Positions 8,501 to 16,200 of a stretch of DNA of 23,271 nt are shown piece after piece. The notes under the pieces were generated by a model. That model was not told where the DNA came from. It worked only from the letters and a program-made list of their open reading frames with translations, and searched no databases. Made by a program: the position numbers and the translations under genes. Source of the DNA: CAYMLQ01 sp964390795. Its GTDB lineage: Bacteria; Verrucomicrobiota; Kiritimatiellia; RFP12; UBA1067. The stretch lies in contig CAYMLQ010000052.1 of assembly GCA_964390795.1 (NCBI GenBank), positions 1 to 23,271 of the forward strand, in the 5' to 3' direction. The number at the start of each line of letters is the position of its first letter. The stretch's first letter is position 1.

Positions 8501-11500
8501 TATAGTCATCCAGAACATATTCAGAGAAGAGAGACTTCTGCCCCTGGAAGTGTTCCATCAGCCCGTGGTGCATCATGCCGACGACCAGCTTGCCAGCGGC
8601 GTGCGCGACGGCGATCCGGTTGGTGATCCAGGTCAGGCGCGCCGCATCGAAGGCGCCAGCTGTGGCGCCGTACTGGCAGGAGTCCATGCAGAGCATGGTG
8701 CGCGAGGGGGACAGTTCCACGGCGTAGGCGACCGACGCGGGATCGGTCGCGCTCGCCAGGTCATAGCCGAACTGCGCGTAGATGGTCTTGAACTGCTCAG
8801 GCGAGACGTTGGCCACGGGCGTCGTGCTCGCGCCGTCGTACGAAACCGCGCCACTGTTATTGATATCGTGGTTCCCGGGAATCACCAGCACCTTCGCACC
8901 TGCAGCCTCGAGGCGGGCCAGTTCGCTCGCAAACGCAACATGGCTGTCGTACTCGCCGTCCTTGGTCAGGTCGCCCGTCACGAGCACGTAATCGGGGTTC
9001 TGCGCGATGATCTGGTCGACCGTCGCCTTGGTGATGGCCACGCTCTCCGTGATCAGTTTGCGGTCTTGGGCGAGATACGTCTGAAACGCCGAACCGTTGC
9101 TGACCAGCAGGTTGGTCGCGAAGTAGTGCGGATCGGAGAAAGAAGCGATACGAAGCACGGTGCCGGAGGCGGGCACCGCCTGGCGGATGAGCGTGACCTT
9201 GTCGCTGGCGGTCAAACCGACAGAGTTGCTGGCGGTCAGCGTGAAGGTGTTGACACCGACTGCGAGAGCCACGTTCTCGAACGTCCACGCCGCAGACGCC
9301 GACTGCTCAACCGTCGCGCCCAAGTTGCTCGTGAGGGTGAGCGTACCAACGGCGTTGGCGGCGGTGCCTGAGACGGTATAGCGCGCGGTCCCGTTGTCAA
9401 CGACGGCGTCCGCCGTCGTGATGGTCAGTGTGGGCGCGGCGATCGCGCCCTCCACTTCCGCGAACGTAAGCCCCACTTTCAGATTGTCGAGCACCATCGT
9501 GCCGATGGCGGCAGACTGGCGGAAGGCCAGCTTTTCGGGTGCGACCGCGGTGGCCGAGGTCAGCGACACGCTCGGGGACTCCTCGCTGGAGGGCGCAACC
9601 CACAAGGTCGAGGTGTCCGCATCCAGGTCGGCCTTAACCACCACTCGGAATGTCGTGCTCAAGGCCAGTTCACTGGACCACCAGGTGCTCGGTGCAGTCG
9701 ATGAACTGGTGCAGGCGAGCACATATCCCGAGCCGCTGGACTTGGCCCACAGGCGGTCGCGGAACGAGGATGTCCCTGAGAGCAGATGCGCAAAGTAGGC
9801 GCCGCTGCCCGGTTGTGCGGTCATGTTGAGATCGAACGCATAGTAAAGCACTCCGGAACTGTAGGCGGTGCCGATGCTGCGGCTCACATCTTCCGTCTCG
9901 CTGTCGGTGAGGTTCAGCCTCCCGTCAACCACGTCGACCTGACCCGGCGTCGAACCGCTGTGGGTGGCCCAAGCGCCGCCCGACACCGTGATCAAAGCCC
10001 CGTCTGCGTAGGAGAAGGGCTCGTCGAGCTGTGCGAAGAGTGCAGTGATGTCTCCGCTCGTGGCCGCCGTCAGCTCGTCGGCGGACGCCTGGAGGTTAAA
10101 CGTACCGGCCGCGTCTATCAGCAGGTCGGCCCACTCTCTGCTGCCTGCCGCAAGCGCAGCGGTCAACCCGCTGGCGGAACTGAGCGCGCCGTCGCCCGTC
10201 GCCTTTGACACTGTCACGGAGGCGGTGCTGTCTAAATCCACATTGTCGTTCGCGTCATGCGCCTGAACGGTCGCGGAGAAGCTCTGATTAACCCCGACGC
10301 TCGTCGGAGTCGCGCTGAACACTAGCTTCGAGGACTGCACCTCGATGCGGTTGACGTCGCCTGAAACGTCCGTGGCCGCGCCGCCGGCGTCGGCGGCGGC
10401 AAAGGTGGAGCCGGACGCGTCGGCGGCGGCACTGGCGACTGTCACGTGCACCTGCTGGTTGTCCGTGACCGTCGCGTTGAAGCTCGCCAGCATCTTGAAC
10501 GTCTTGGTGCTGCCGTCGGTTGCGGTCAGTCCGGTCAGTCCGGTGAAGGCGACCGTCGTGCCGCCGGCGGTCTCGGCCACCTCGGTCGTCCCGTCATAGA
10601 GCGCCACGCGCCGCAGGTTCTGGCCGTTGGCGACCATAAAGGTAATCGCGTCCAGCGTGGTGTTCGCGCTGTCCGCGTCAACCGTGGCCCCGCCGTCGCG
10701 GAGAATGAAGCTGCCGATCTGGAGAGAGGAGGCGGTCAGGTCAGACTCCTGACAGGAGGCATAAGCGAGGTTCGACGGCTCGGCGAAGCCGCTGTCGCGG
10801 ATCATGTCGGAGGCGGCTGAAAGGGCGGCAGACGCCTGACGCGTGACGGTCACGCTATCGCTGGCGGCGGCGCCGGCCTCGTTGGTGGCGGTGACGCTGA
10901 TTGCGTTGTCGCCGACGTCAAGGGCGATACCGGACACGCCCCAACTGGCGGAAGCCGCGACCGAACCGCTGGCGTGCGTCAGGCTGTTGGACCAGACCAT
11001 CGACCCGACGGCGTTGGCGGAAGTCCCGGCGATATCGCGCGTGACAGTCGCGTTGGGAACGGTGAGCGGGTCGGTGGCGGGGTCGGTGATGGTGACGGTG
11101 GGCGAGGGCAGTCCGCCCCCGGTCACGGAGAAAGTGTAGTCGGAGGTCGGGAGGGTGAAGGAGTTCGCTTGGAAGTTCCAGTTGGCTGCTGTGCCAAGGG
11201 CGGTCAGCAATTGCTCTTTGGCTCCGGTGTAGGTGGCTCCGGTCACTTTGTAGCTACAGACATCGGTATCCGTAAAATCCAGCCATGTCGTGCCCGCCGT
11301 GAGCCCGCCCGCACGCTGAGAGGAATCCCCCGACTGATTGTTGTAGCCGAAAAGGAACGTGCGTGTCGCACCGTTCCAGGCACCCTCGGCTGTTTGGAAC
11401 AGATAGAGCGTGTCCCCGGACCCGCCCAACCCGGGCGTACCGCCGTTCGCCTTCGACCAGCCGTATTGCTCAGTTGAAGTCCCTGCCCCACTGTTCCACT

Positions 11501-11807
11501 CCAGACCATAGATCACCGTTCCCTTGGCAATCGCCTGCTTGTTGGTGAACATATAGGTGGCTTCGTTCGTGTCAGTGAACGCTGTGCCGCCATCTGCGGC
11601 AATCTCATTGTCGCAACAGAAGAACACGTTTCCGGCCGGAACGTCCGCCAAGAATAGAAGATTGATCTGGTCGGGTGCCGCACTTCCGTCACAATCGAAG
11701 CCGATAATGGTGACATCACCCGCCGTCAAGGCGTGTGCCACTTGACCCGCCAGCATGAGCGCGCCAACCACGGCGCACCGCGTGAACTGCTTAATACGAC
11801 CTCGCAT
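5595..11807 (-). CDS. Giant secreted calcineurin-like metallophosphoesterase
   Basis: The product is 2070 aa from ATG 11807, chosen because GAGGAGG (11814-11820) sits 6 nt upstream and a signal peptide follows at once (1-26, AHA cleavage). The frame extends upstream to a TTG at 11969 without a signal peptide. Order: a lamin-tail-like or similar beta domain (about 27-230); Ig-like module; a beta module with a 'SSKLVFSATPTSVGV' repeat (to about 590); a LamG-like region (about 595-780); another Ig-like module; then the catalytic domain (about 885-1200). Metal-binding motifs are SDPHY (about 891), GDLTKDGE, GNHD (about 978), MMHHG (about 1079) and GHFH (about 1120), as in Icc/CpdA-type phosphodiesterases. 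Two near-identical 287-aa repeats follow (about 1286-1859), then a C-terminal region ending FFRAVIH. Substrate unknown; a secreted phosphodiesterase is likely. Confidence 0.85.
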   Translation of the reverse strand: MRGRIKQFTRCAVVGALMLAGQVAHALTAGDVTIIGFDCDGSAAPDQINLLFLADVPAGNVFFCCDNEIAADGGTAFTDTNEATYMFTNKQAIAKGTVIYGLEWNSGAGTSTEQYGWSKANGGTPGLGGSGDTLYLFQTAEGAWNGATRTFLFGYNNQSGDSSQRAGGLTAGTTWLDFTDTDVCSYKVTGATYTGAKEQLLTALGTAANWNFQANSFTLPTSDYTFSVTGGGLPSPTVTITDPATDPLTVPNATVTRDIAGTSANAVGSMVWSNSLTHASGSVAASASWGVSGIALDVGDNAISVTATNEAGAAASDSVTVTRQASAALSAASDMIRDSGFAEPSNLAYASCQESDLTASSLQIGSFILRDGGATVDADSANTTLDAITFMVANGQNLRRVALYDGTTEVAETAGGTTVAFTGLTGLTATDGSTKTFKMLASFNATVTDNQQVHVTVASAAADASGSTFAAADAGGAATDVSGDVNRIEVQSSKLVFSATPTSVGVNQSFSATVQAHDANDNVDLDSTASVTVSKATGDGALSSASGLTAALAAGSREWADLLIDAAGTFNLQASADELTAATSGDITALFAQLDEPFSYADGALITVSGGAWATHSGSTPGQVDVVDGRLNLTDSETEDVSRSIGTAYSSGVLYYAFDLNMTAQPGSGAYFAHLLSGTSSFRDRLWAKSSGSGYVLACTSSSTAPSTWWSSELALSTTFRVVVKADLDADTSTLWVAPSSEESPSVSLTSATAVAPEKLAFRQSAAIGTMVLDNLKVGLTFAEVEGAIAAPTLTITTADAVVDNGTARYTVSGTAANAVGTLTLTSNLGATVEQSASAAWTFENVALAVGVNTFTLTASNSVGLTASDKVTLIRQAVPASGTVLRIASFSDPHYFATNLLVSNGSAFQTYLAQDRKLITESVAITKATVDQIIAQNPDYVLVTGDLTKDGEYDSHVAFASELARLEAAGAKVLVIPGNHDINNSGAVSYDGASTTPVANVSPEQFKTIYAQFGYDLASATDPASVAYAVELSPSRTMLCMDSCQYGATAGAFDAARLTWITNRIAVAHAAGKLVVGMMHHGLMEHFQGQKSLFSEYVLDDYTTVAPLFASLGLKAVFTGHFHANDIVKGSFNGKDIFDIETGSTVTWPCPFRVMELDAQGNLSVATHTIEAIDYDLGSVPDFETYAYDYLENGMLGISAYMLQSQFGLDAGTAAYLAPSVTEALIAHYAGDEAFTAATPTTQAIVGGMLGSPDPLQRQLGGGIYSILTDLTPSDNSASLDLSTPPVAITVPTDGTVLPASEDRVALVVDTFGLAGVLTFSNGATGYSATAVVGAGSPTLPLVYGLNALTVSGTNTDGQAFSATVTVTRQAPVPAGGTNVLPEWDSMTATGAVHVAWTTNDWYQFQTFVTCLPGGFEYRDPFGGALEPGDGAPAAQTLGATYYRYEAADAARYAVVEGDADFSVRVPCYGAGAIGVPLNQEVLVCVTYWDAPGNPEWVQGWSLSVTPEGGTATAPVLSGRTHGADGLITEAYAFTVTNVTGGVSVSFSADPALSAGNPAYVSGVTVDTLAHAPLLVAAPQDGSAVDASTSSLALSLLTAGLVGELTFRNETTGYSATSAVGAVSPALPLVYGLNNLTVSGTNAAGQAYSATVTVTRQAPVPAKGTNVLLAWDYTVATGAVHVAWTTNDWYQFQTFATCLPGEFVYRDPFGGVQEPGDGAPAAQTLGATTYRYDADDGARYAVVEGDADFSVRVPCYDASAVGVPLTQDVLVRVTYWDAPGNPEWVQGWSLSVTPEGGTATAPVLSGRTHGADGLITEAYAFAVTNVTGGVTVSFAADPALSGVNPAYVSAIAVDTLAHPTETAYVIRTTVEGEGTVTPVCVMVAAGSATNIEVTAAGEWRRIRSLSTNGVAVAAAEDSRSFTLSLTNVSGDYANQVAFGYRSDAHNPGGVPTAWLASFGQSEATAFVTADRSVADKYLLDLNPYETATVLFAIDDFVLAGGSSRVTVRLLVNGAEHPHINGTLTVEGRSALTTDWSEVTVTPVTGTVFEGGRHRFDIPTDSNLFFRAVIH
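6229..7950 (-). repeat. Tandem 861-bp duplication inside the metallophosphoesterase gene
   Basis: Two direct copies, about 6229-7089 and 7090-7950, are offset by exactly 861 bp (287 codons). Each encodes an Ig-like module followed by a beta-rich domain containing WTTNDWYQFQTF and VVEGDADFSVRVPCY. The copies share 49 consecutive identical residues starting at VTYWDAPG. The divergence elsewhere is mostly scattered substitution, so the duplication is not brand new but may be homogenised. Boundaries are approximate to a few codons. Confidence 0.85.
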
Positions 11808-12020
11808 TGTTTTCCTCCTCTTACTCTGATCCGTTCGTTTACTCTTTATCACAACGACTCCGCCACCCTTTGCGGACTCCTGCTGCCCTTGCAATGCTTT
11901 TGCTTGGGCACAAGAAGTCGCATGCCCGGAACTATGCCTTTCCACAATGAGTGCGCCGTGAGCCTTCAACTAGGAAAATGACAGAAGATCGTTATAAAAA
12001 TGTTTGGTATGCCCGGGCCC
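11808..12020. other. Intergenic leader of the metallophosphoesterase gene
   Basis: These 213 bp lie between the EEP-fold gene's stop and the metallophosphoesterase start. The only site-like features are a single CTGTCAT word (minus strand, around 11980), which resembles half of a Pho box, and an AT-rich TTTTTATAAC stretch (around 11994-12003) that might contain a -10 element. Neither has a partner at the right spacing, so no promoter or operator is called. Confidence 0.35.
11814..11820 (-). promoter_or_regulatory. Shine-Dalgarno deciding the metallophosphoesterase start
   Basis: GAGGAGG lies 6 nt before ATG 11807 and fixes the start immediately ahead of a classical signal peptide. The upstream in-frame TTG at 11969 has no such site. 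Confidence 0.7.
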
Positions 12021-13160
12021 CTACGGCACGGCCACGCCCCGATAATAGCGTTGCCTAAAGAGGTTGGCATTCGTTTCGCTGAAGGTGAACGGCGCGGCGT
12101 TGGTCTGCAAGGAAACCCAGTTGAGTGTGCTGAGGTTGGTCGAAGCTTGCACAATGTAGCTCATACCCGTGCTGCCGGTGACAAGAAACCTGAACTGGCT
12201 GCCTGTGCGCTCAGGACTGTTAAGCGTGGGCGGAAGTGCAGAAGGATTGTTCGTTGTTGGCACTGTGAAACGGAAGTCCCTGACAACGGCCATGTGCTGC
12301 ATCTGGCTGGCACCGGAGTCCCCGACCACGACCGGCGGAACATCGGTCAAGCTCGTGTACACGCGCGAGTCAAAGACTAAACCGGTTGCGTAGGTACGGG
12401 AAGGCATCTCTACCGGAACGACCGTATTGGTCATGGAGTAGCTGAACAGCACGCGGTCGTACCGCTTAGCGCGTGAGGCGTTGGTGTCGGAATCGCCGTT
12501 CTGGTCGGCGGGAACGGGCGTGTCGCTTAGGATCGTGCCGAAAGTGGCGACCGCGCCTTCGGCGTCGTCGTAGATGTTCATGTCCCCGGAGACGATCACC
12601 CACGCGTGACTCGGGAAATTGGCTGCGATTAGGCTTGTGATTTCAGACGCCTCCGCTGTCCTTCGCGAGGCGTTGCTGCTGCCGCTGCTCGCTTTGAGAT
12701 GCACGCTGACCAGATAGAGGTCGTTTGTTCCGGGCACGTCTATTCGTGCCCACGCGAAGCCCCGGTCGTTCACTCCAGTGTCGCTGTCCGTCCAGGAGCC
12801 GCTTGCCAGGATCGGATAGCGGCTAATGATCCCGTTCGGTATCGCGTATCCGGTTTCGCGGAAGTACACGAAGCTTGTGCCGAAGGCGGCGTCGACCATT
12901 TCGCGCAGCGCGCCGGGTGTGTTGACACCCTGGGTGCTGCTAGAGTAATTGAACTCCTGCAGAGCCACAATGTCGGGTTTAAGCCCCTTCAGGATGTGAA
13001 GCCCGGCGCTCTCGTACCGTTGATAATTGCCAGAGGTCAGGTTGGCCGCCATCACCCGCACGACGACGCTGCTTTGCGCCCAGACGGATCGCATCCCGAT
13101 CAGACAGCAGATACACAGAACGATCCAAGAACGGGCAAGGCTGGCTGGTAAGGTGCTCAT
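12021..13160 (-). CDS. Exported endonuclease/exonuclease/phosphatase-fold protein
   Basis: The product is 379 aa from ATG 13160; a GTG at 13169 is also in frame, and neither has a strong Shine-Dalgarno. An N-terminal hydrophobic export signal (about 11-28) ends near VWA. The EEP catalytic core follows: N40 in MAANL, E69 in LQEF, H154 in VSVHLKA, D193/N195 in SGDMNIYDD, D235 in RYDRVLF and H289 in QMQHMAVV. The usual final motif is S-D-H; here the residue before the His is Gln, so the Asp that normally supports it is absent. The tail (about 310-379) is an Ig-like 'Y-I-V-Q-A-S-T-N-L ... W' module ending RYYRGVAVP, like the C-terminus of the neighbouring nucleotidase. Activity could be on nucleic acids or phosphoesters. 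It sits between the two giant phosphoesterase genes. Confidence 0.82.
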   Translation of the reverse strand: MSTLPASLARSWIVLCICCLIGMRSVWAQSSVVVRVMAANLTSGNYQRYESAGLHILKGLKPDIVALQEFNYSSSTQGVNTPGALREMVDAAFGTSFVYFRETGYAIPNGIISRYPILASGSWTDSDTGVNDRGFAWARIDVPGTNDLYLVSVHLKASSGSSNASRRTAEASEITSLIAANFPSHAWVIVSGDMNIYDDAEGAVATFGTILSDTPVPADQNGDSDTNASRAKRYDRVLFSYSMTNTVVPVEMPSRTYATGLVFDSRVYTSLTDVPPVVVGDSGASQMQHMAVVRDFRFTVPTTNNPSALPPTLNSPERTGSQFRFLVTGSTGMSYIVQASTNLSTLNWVSLQTNAAPFTFSETNANLFRQRYYRGVAVP

Positions 13161-13257
13161 TGGATGCACTGGATAATGCGGATGAACCCCTGTCTGTACT
13201 CAGGCGAGACAGCCCGACACTGAGTCAAACAGGTTATCAGAATACTCTGCTATGGAC

Positions 13258-16200
13258 TTATGGGGTCAGTCTGACCTTCAGGCGGAAGAAGTGTGTTCCG
13301 TTCGTAAACATCGGCACAACACAACTGTTGGTGGAGGGCGTCGCCCGGATATCGGTGAGCAAGGGCTGGAACGGCAGCGCGTCGGACAGGTTGGTGCCGT
13401 GTTCCACATCGTAGGTGCGGCCCGCCACGCTCGGCCACTGCAGGTTGCCCCATCCGGTCGCGCCATCGAGGACGACGTCCGTAACCGTCAGCACGGAGCC
13501 CGAGTTGGTCGGGCTCGTGCCGGCCACGTACTCGTCGCGGGCTTTCATGCCGTCGCCGTCCGTGTCCGAGTTGTCCTCGCCAACAGACAGGCCGTGTTGC
13601 GCCAGCCAGATCTCGGGGGTGCCGCCGGGCGTCAGGTTCGGCGCAAAGTCGGCAGCCAGCGTGCCGTCAACGGTGACGCCGGTCCAGGTGTAGGCCAGCG
13701 AGGACATTCCGAAGGTTCCGCCGATGGACACGCCGTTCGTCAGCACGTCGGCGATATGGTAGTAGGTGGCTGCCGTGATCGCGAAGTTCGTGCTGCCGCC
13801 CTGCGCCACCAGGGCCGTCGCCGGAGTCACGGTGCCGTTCGCCCCTGCCGCGGCCGTCAGCGTGTGCGTCGTCGTCTGCAGACTGTAACGTACGCTGGAG
13901 TCAGCCAGGTACGGCGCTAGCTCGGTGTTCCCCGCGCTGTCCGTCGCGACGCTGTAGAACTGATAGTGGCCATGGCCCGAAGGATAGGTGAACGTCGTCG
14001 TCCAAGGCGCTGACGTTACGGTCTGGAAGGCAGTCCATGCGCTCCAGTCGAGGTTGTTGGTCGAATAGCGGTAGAAGAACTGTACCTGCGCGACGGTCTG
14101 CGACGGTCCGGTCTGGGCCACGAAGATATCCAGCAACGGCGTGTAGGCTCCGCTATTGTACTCCTTGGCGTCGAACCCGAAACTCGGAGAGGTCGGATCG
14201 CCCTCCGTGACCGGCTTCACCAGCAGAGAGACCCTCTTGTCGCCGCTCCACTCGCCTTGCACGAACGAGGTGACGTCCCACGAGTAGTACAGGCCCTGCG
14301 CGCCGCTCGCCAACGTCAGCGTGTCAAGCGCGCTGCCGAAGGTCGGCTGGTTATTCCAGGTCAGGCCGGTCTCGGTCCAAAGCGTGTCGTTGACCTGACC
14401 GTGGGCAGAAGCGGCGAGCGCGCTGTTTCCGGCTTTCCAACAGAACATCTTCAGGCGGGCACTGCTGATGGCCGTTCCTGTAGGCAGAGTGGACAGATTG
14501 AACTTGAGCCAAGCGCGCTCGTTGCCAAAGCCGCTGGCGCTGCTCTGGATATAGAGATTGTTGCCTGTGCCGTAGTTGCTGTCGGGATTGCCGCTGGCCA
14601 CCTGCGCGTCGGCCTCGGGCACGAGTTCGGTGACGGCTTGGCCTGAACTGGACGTGCCCGCGACCGCGGTCAGCGCCAACGCAGGTGCAGTTTGCTCGAA
14701 CGACGGCACGGGGTCGACCGCCGAGGCAGGCGGGAAACCGGTAATCCCGACGCTCGCGGCCGTCACGGCTGAACCACAGCGGAAGCGCAGTCCGAAATTC
14801 TCGCTGGTCGGAACGCCGTCGATCTGCAGCAGGTCGCCGTTGCTGCCCGGCAGCGTCTTGGCGGTGAAGCCGGTCACATCGTGGAGCGACAGCGTGTTAC
14901 CGTCCACATCCGCCACGGTGCTTGTGCCGGTCTTGCGGGCGAAGAAACGCACGTAGTGATTCTTGTGATCGTCGTTCCAGAAGGAGGCGATGGCCGGATG
15001 GTACTCGGGCCGGGCCAGCGTGTCGTCGTGTCCGACGATCTTGAACTCCACGCCGTCCGCCTGGATACCCTCCTGATCCACAAACTCGGGATTGCCCTGA
15101 TAGGCGCTGTTCTTACCCCAGATCTCGACGATGTCGCCCACGCGCAGCGGGGTGTTGCGGAAAGCGAGGAAGCTGCGGTAGAATTCGATCTCTGACAGGC
15201 GATTGGTCGTCACGATGGTACCGTCCGCGTTGACCAGGCTGGCGGGCACCTGCTTGCTGCCGCGGCGGGCCGTGGTCTCGGGCGTGGCGGTCAGCAGGCG
15301 GGCAAAGGCGGACTCGTAGATGACACGCGTGTCGTTGTTGTTCAGCATCGTCACCACGGCGCGGAAACCGCCGGAAAACTCCGTGTCGAGCCGGTAGCGC
15401 GGGCCGCCGAGGGACATCGGACTCTCGGCGGTGAACTGGCGCGTGTACTCAACAAGGGCGTCGCGAGAGAGGTAAGAGGAGGTGCGCGGGCTCGTGTCCG
15501 ACCAGGTCACGCCGCTGGGCGGGTTGGCGTACATGTAATTGTTGATCGCGACCTGATAGGTTCCGGAGAGGTTGATCGGCTGGTTGTTGTAGGTGATGTT
15601 GATCGGCACGCCGTCGTGTGCGGTGACGATCCACCCTTTCGAGAACCCGGCGTTGCACGCCGTGGTTTTGATGTAGTTCCAAATCTCCTGGCCGGTCATG
15701 GTGACCACCCACAGGAGGTCGTCGTTCCACGGAAAGGTTTCGTAGATTTGCATGAAGGTGACTGGCCCTGCCGGAATATCCGAGCGCACGCCGCCGCCGG
15801 ACTCGATCGACAAGTCGCACTGGCCGAAGAGCCGGGCCGCCTTCCAGCACATGGCGTCGCAGATCCACTGGCCTGCGGTGTTGTCACCGCTCCACGGATA
15901 CTCGTTCGGCGTCCACCACTTCATGTTGTTGTCGAGCAGCAGATCGTCGGATGTGTAGCCCACCACCTCATACAGCGGCCAGTTGGTCATGCCGAGTCCG
16001 GGATCGGTGTTGGCCGCGTATTCGGCCTCAAGCGCGACGATCTGGGCTTCGACCTCCGGAACCGGGATTAGGTCGGAACAGCGGATCACATGCTGGGTGG
16101 CGCTCACGTAGCGCCCGTCGCCTGCCACCTGAAGTTCGCCGATGTACTTCATGTAACTTCCGGATTCCGCGAAGATCGTCTTGTGGTTCAGGACCGAGGG

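Noticed and set aside
11975..11990. Possible Pho box before the metallophosphoesterase gene
   Set aside because: Only one CTGTCAT-like half is present, with no second half at 11-bp spacing; one 7-mer is expected by chance.
13198..13225. Possible terminator after the nucleotidase gene (ACTCAG...CTGAGT)
   Set aside because: Only a 6-bp stem with a 16-nt loop and no U-tract; too weak to call.
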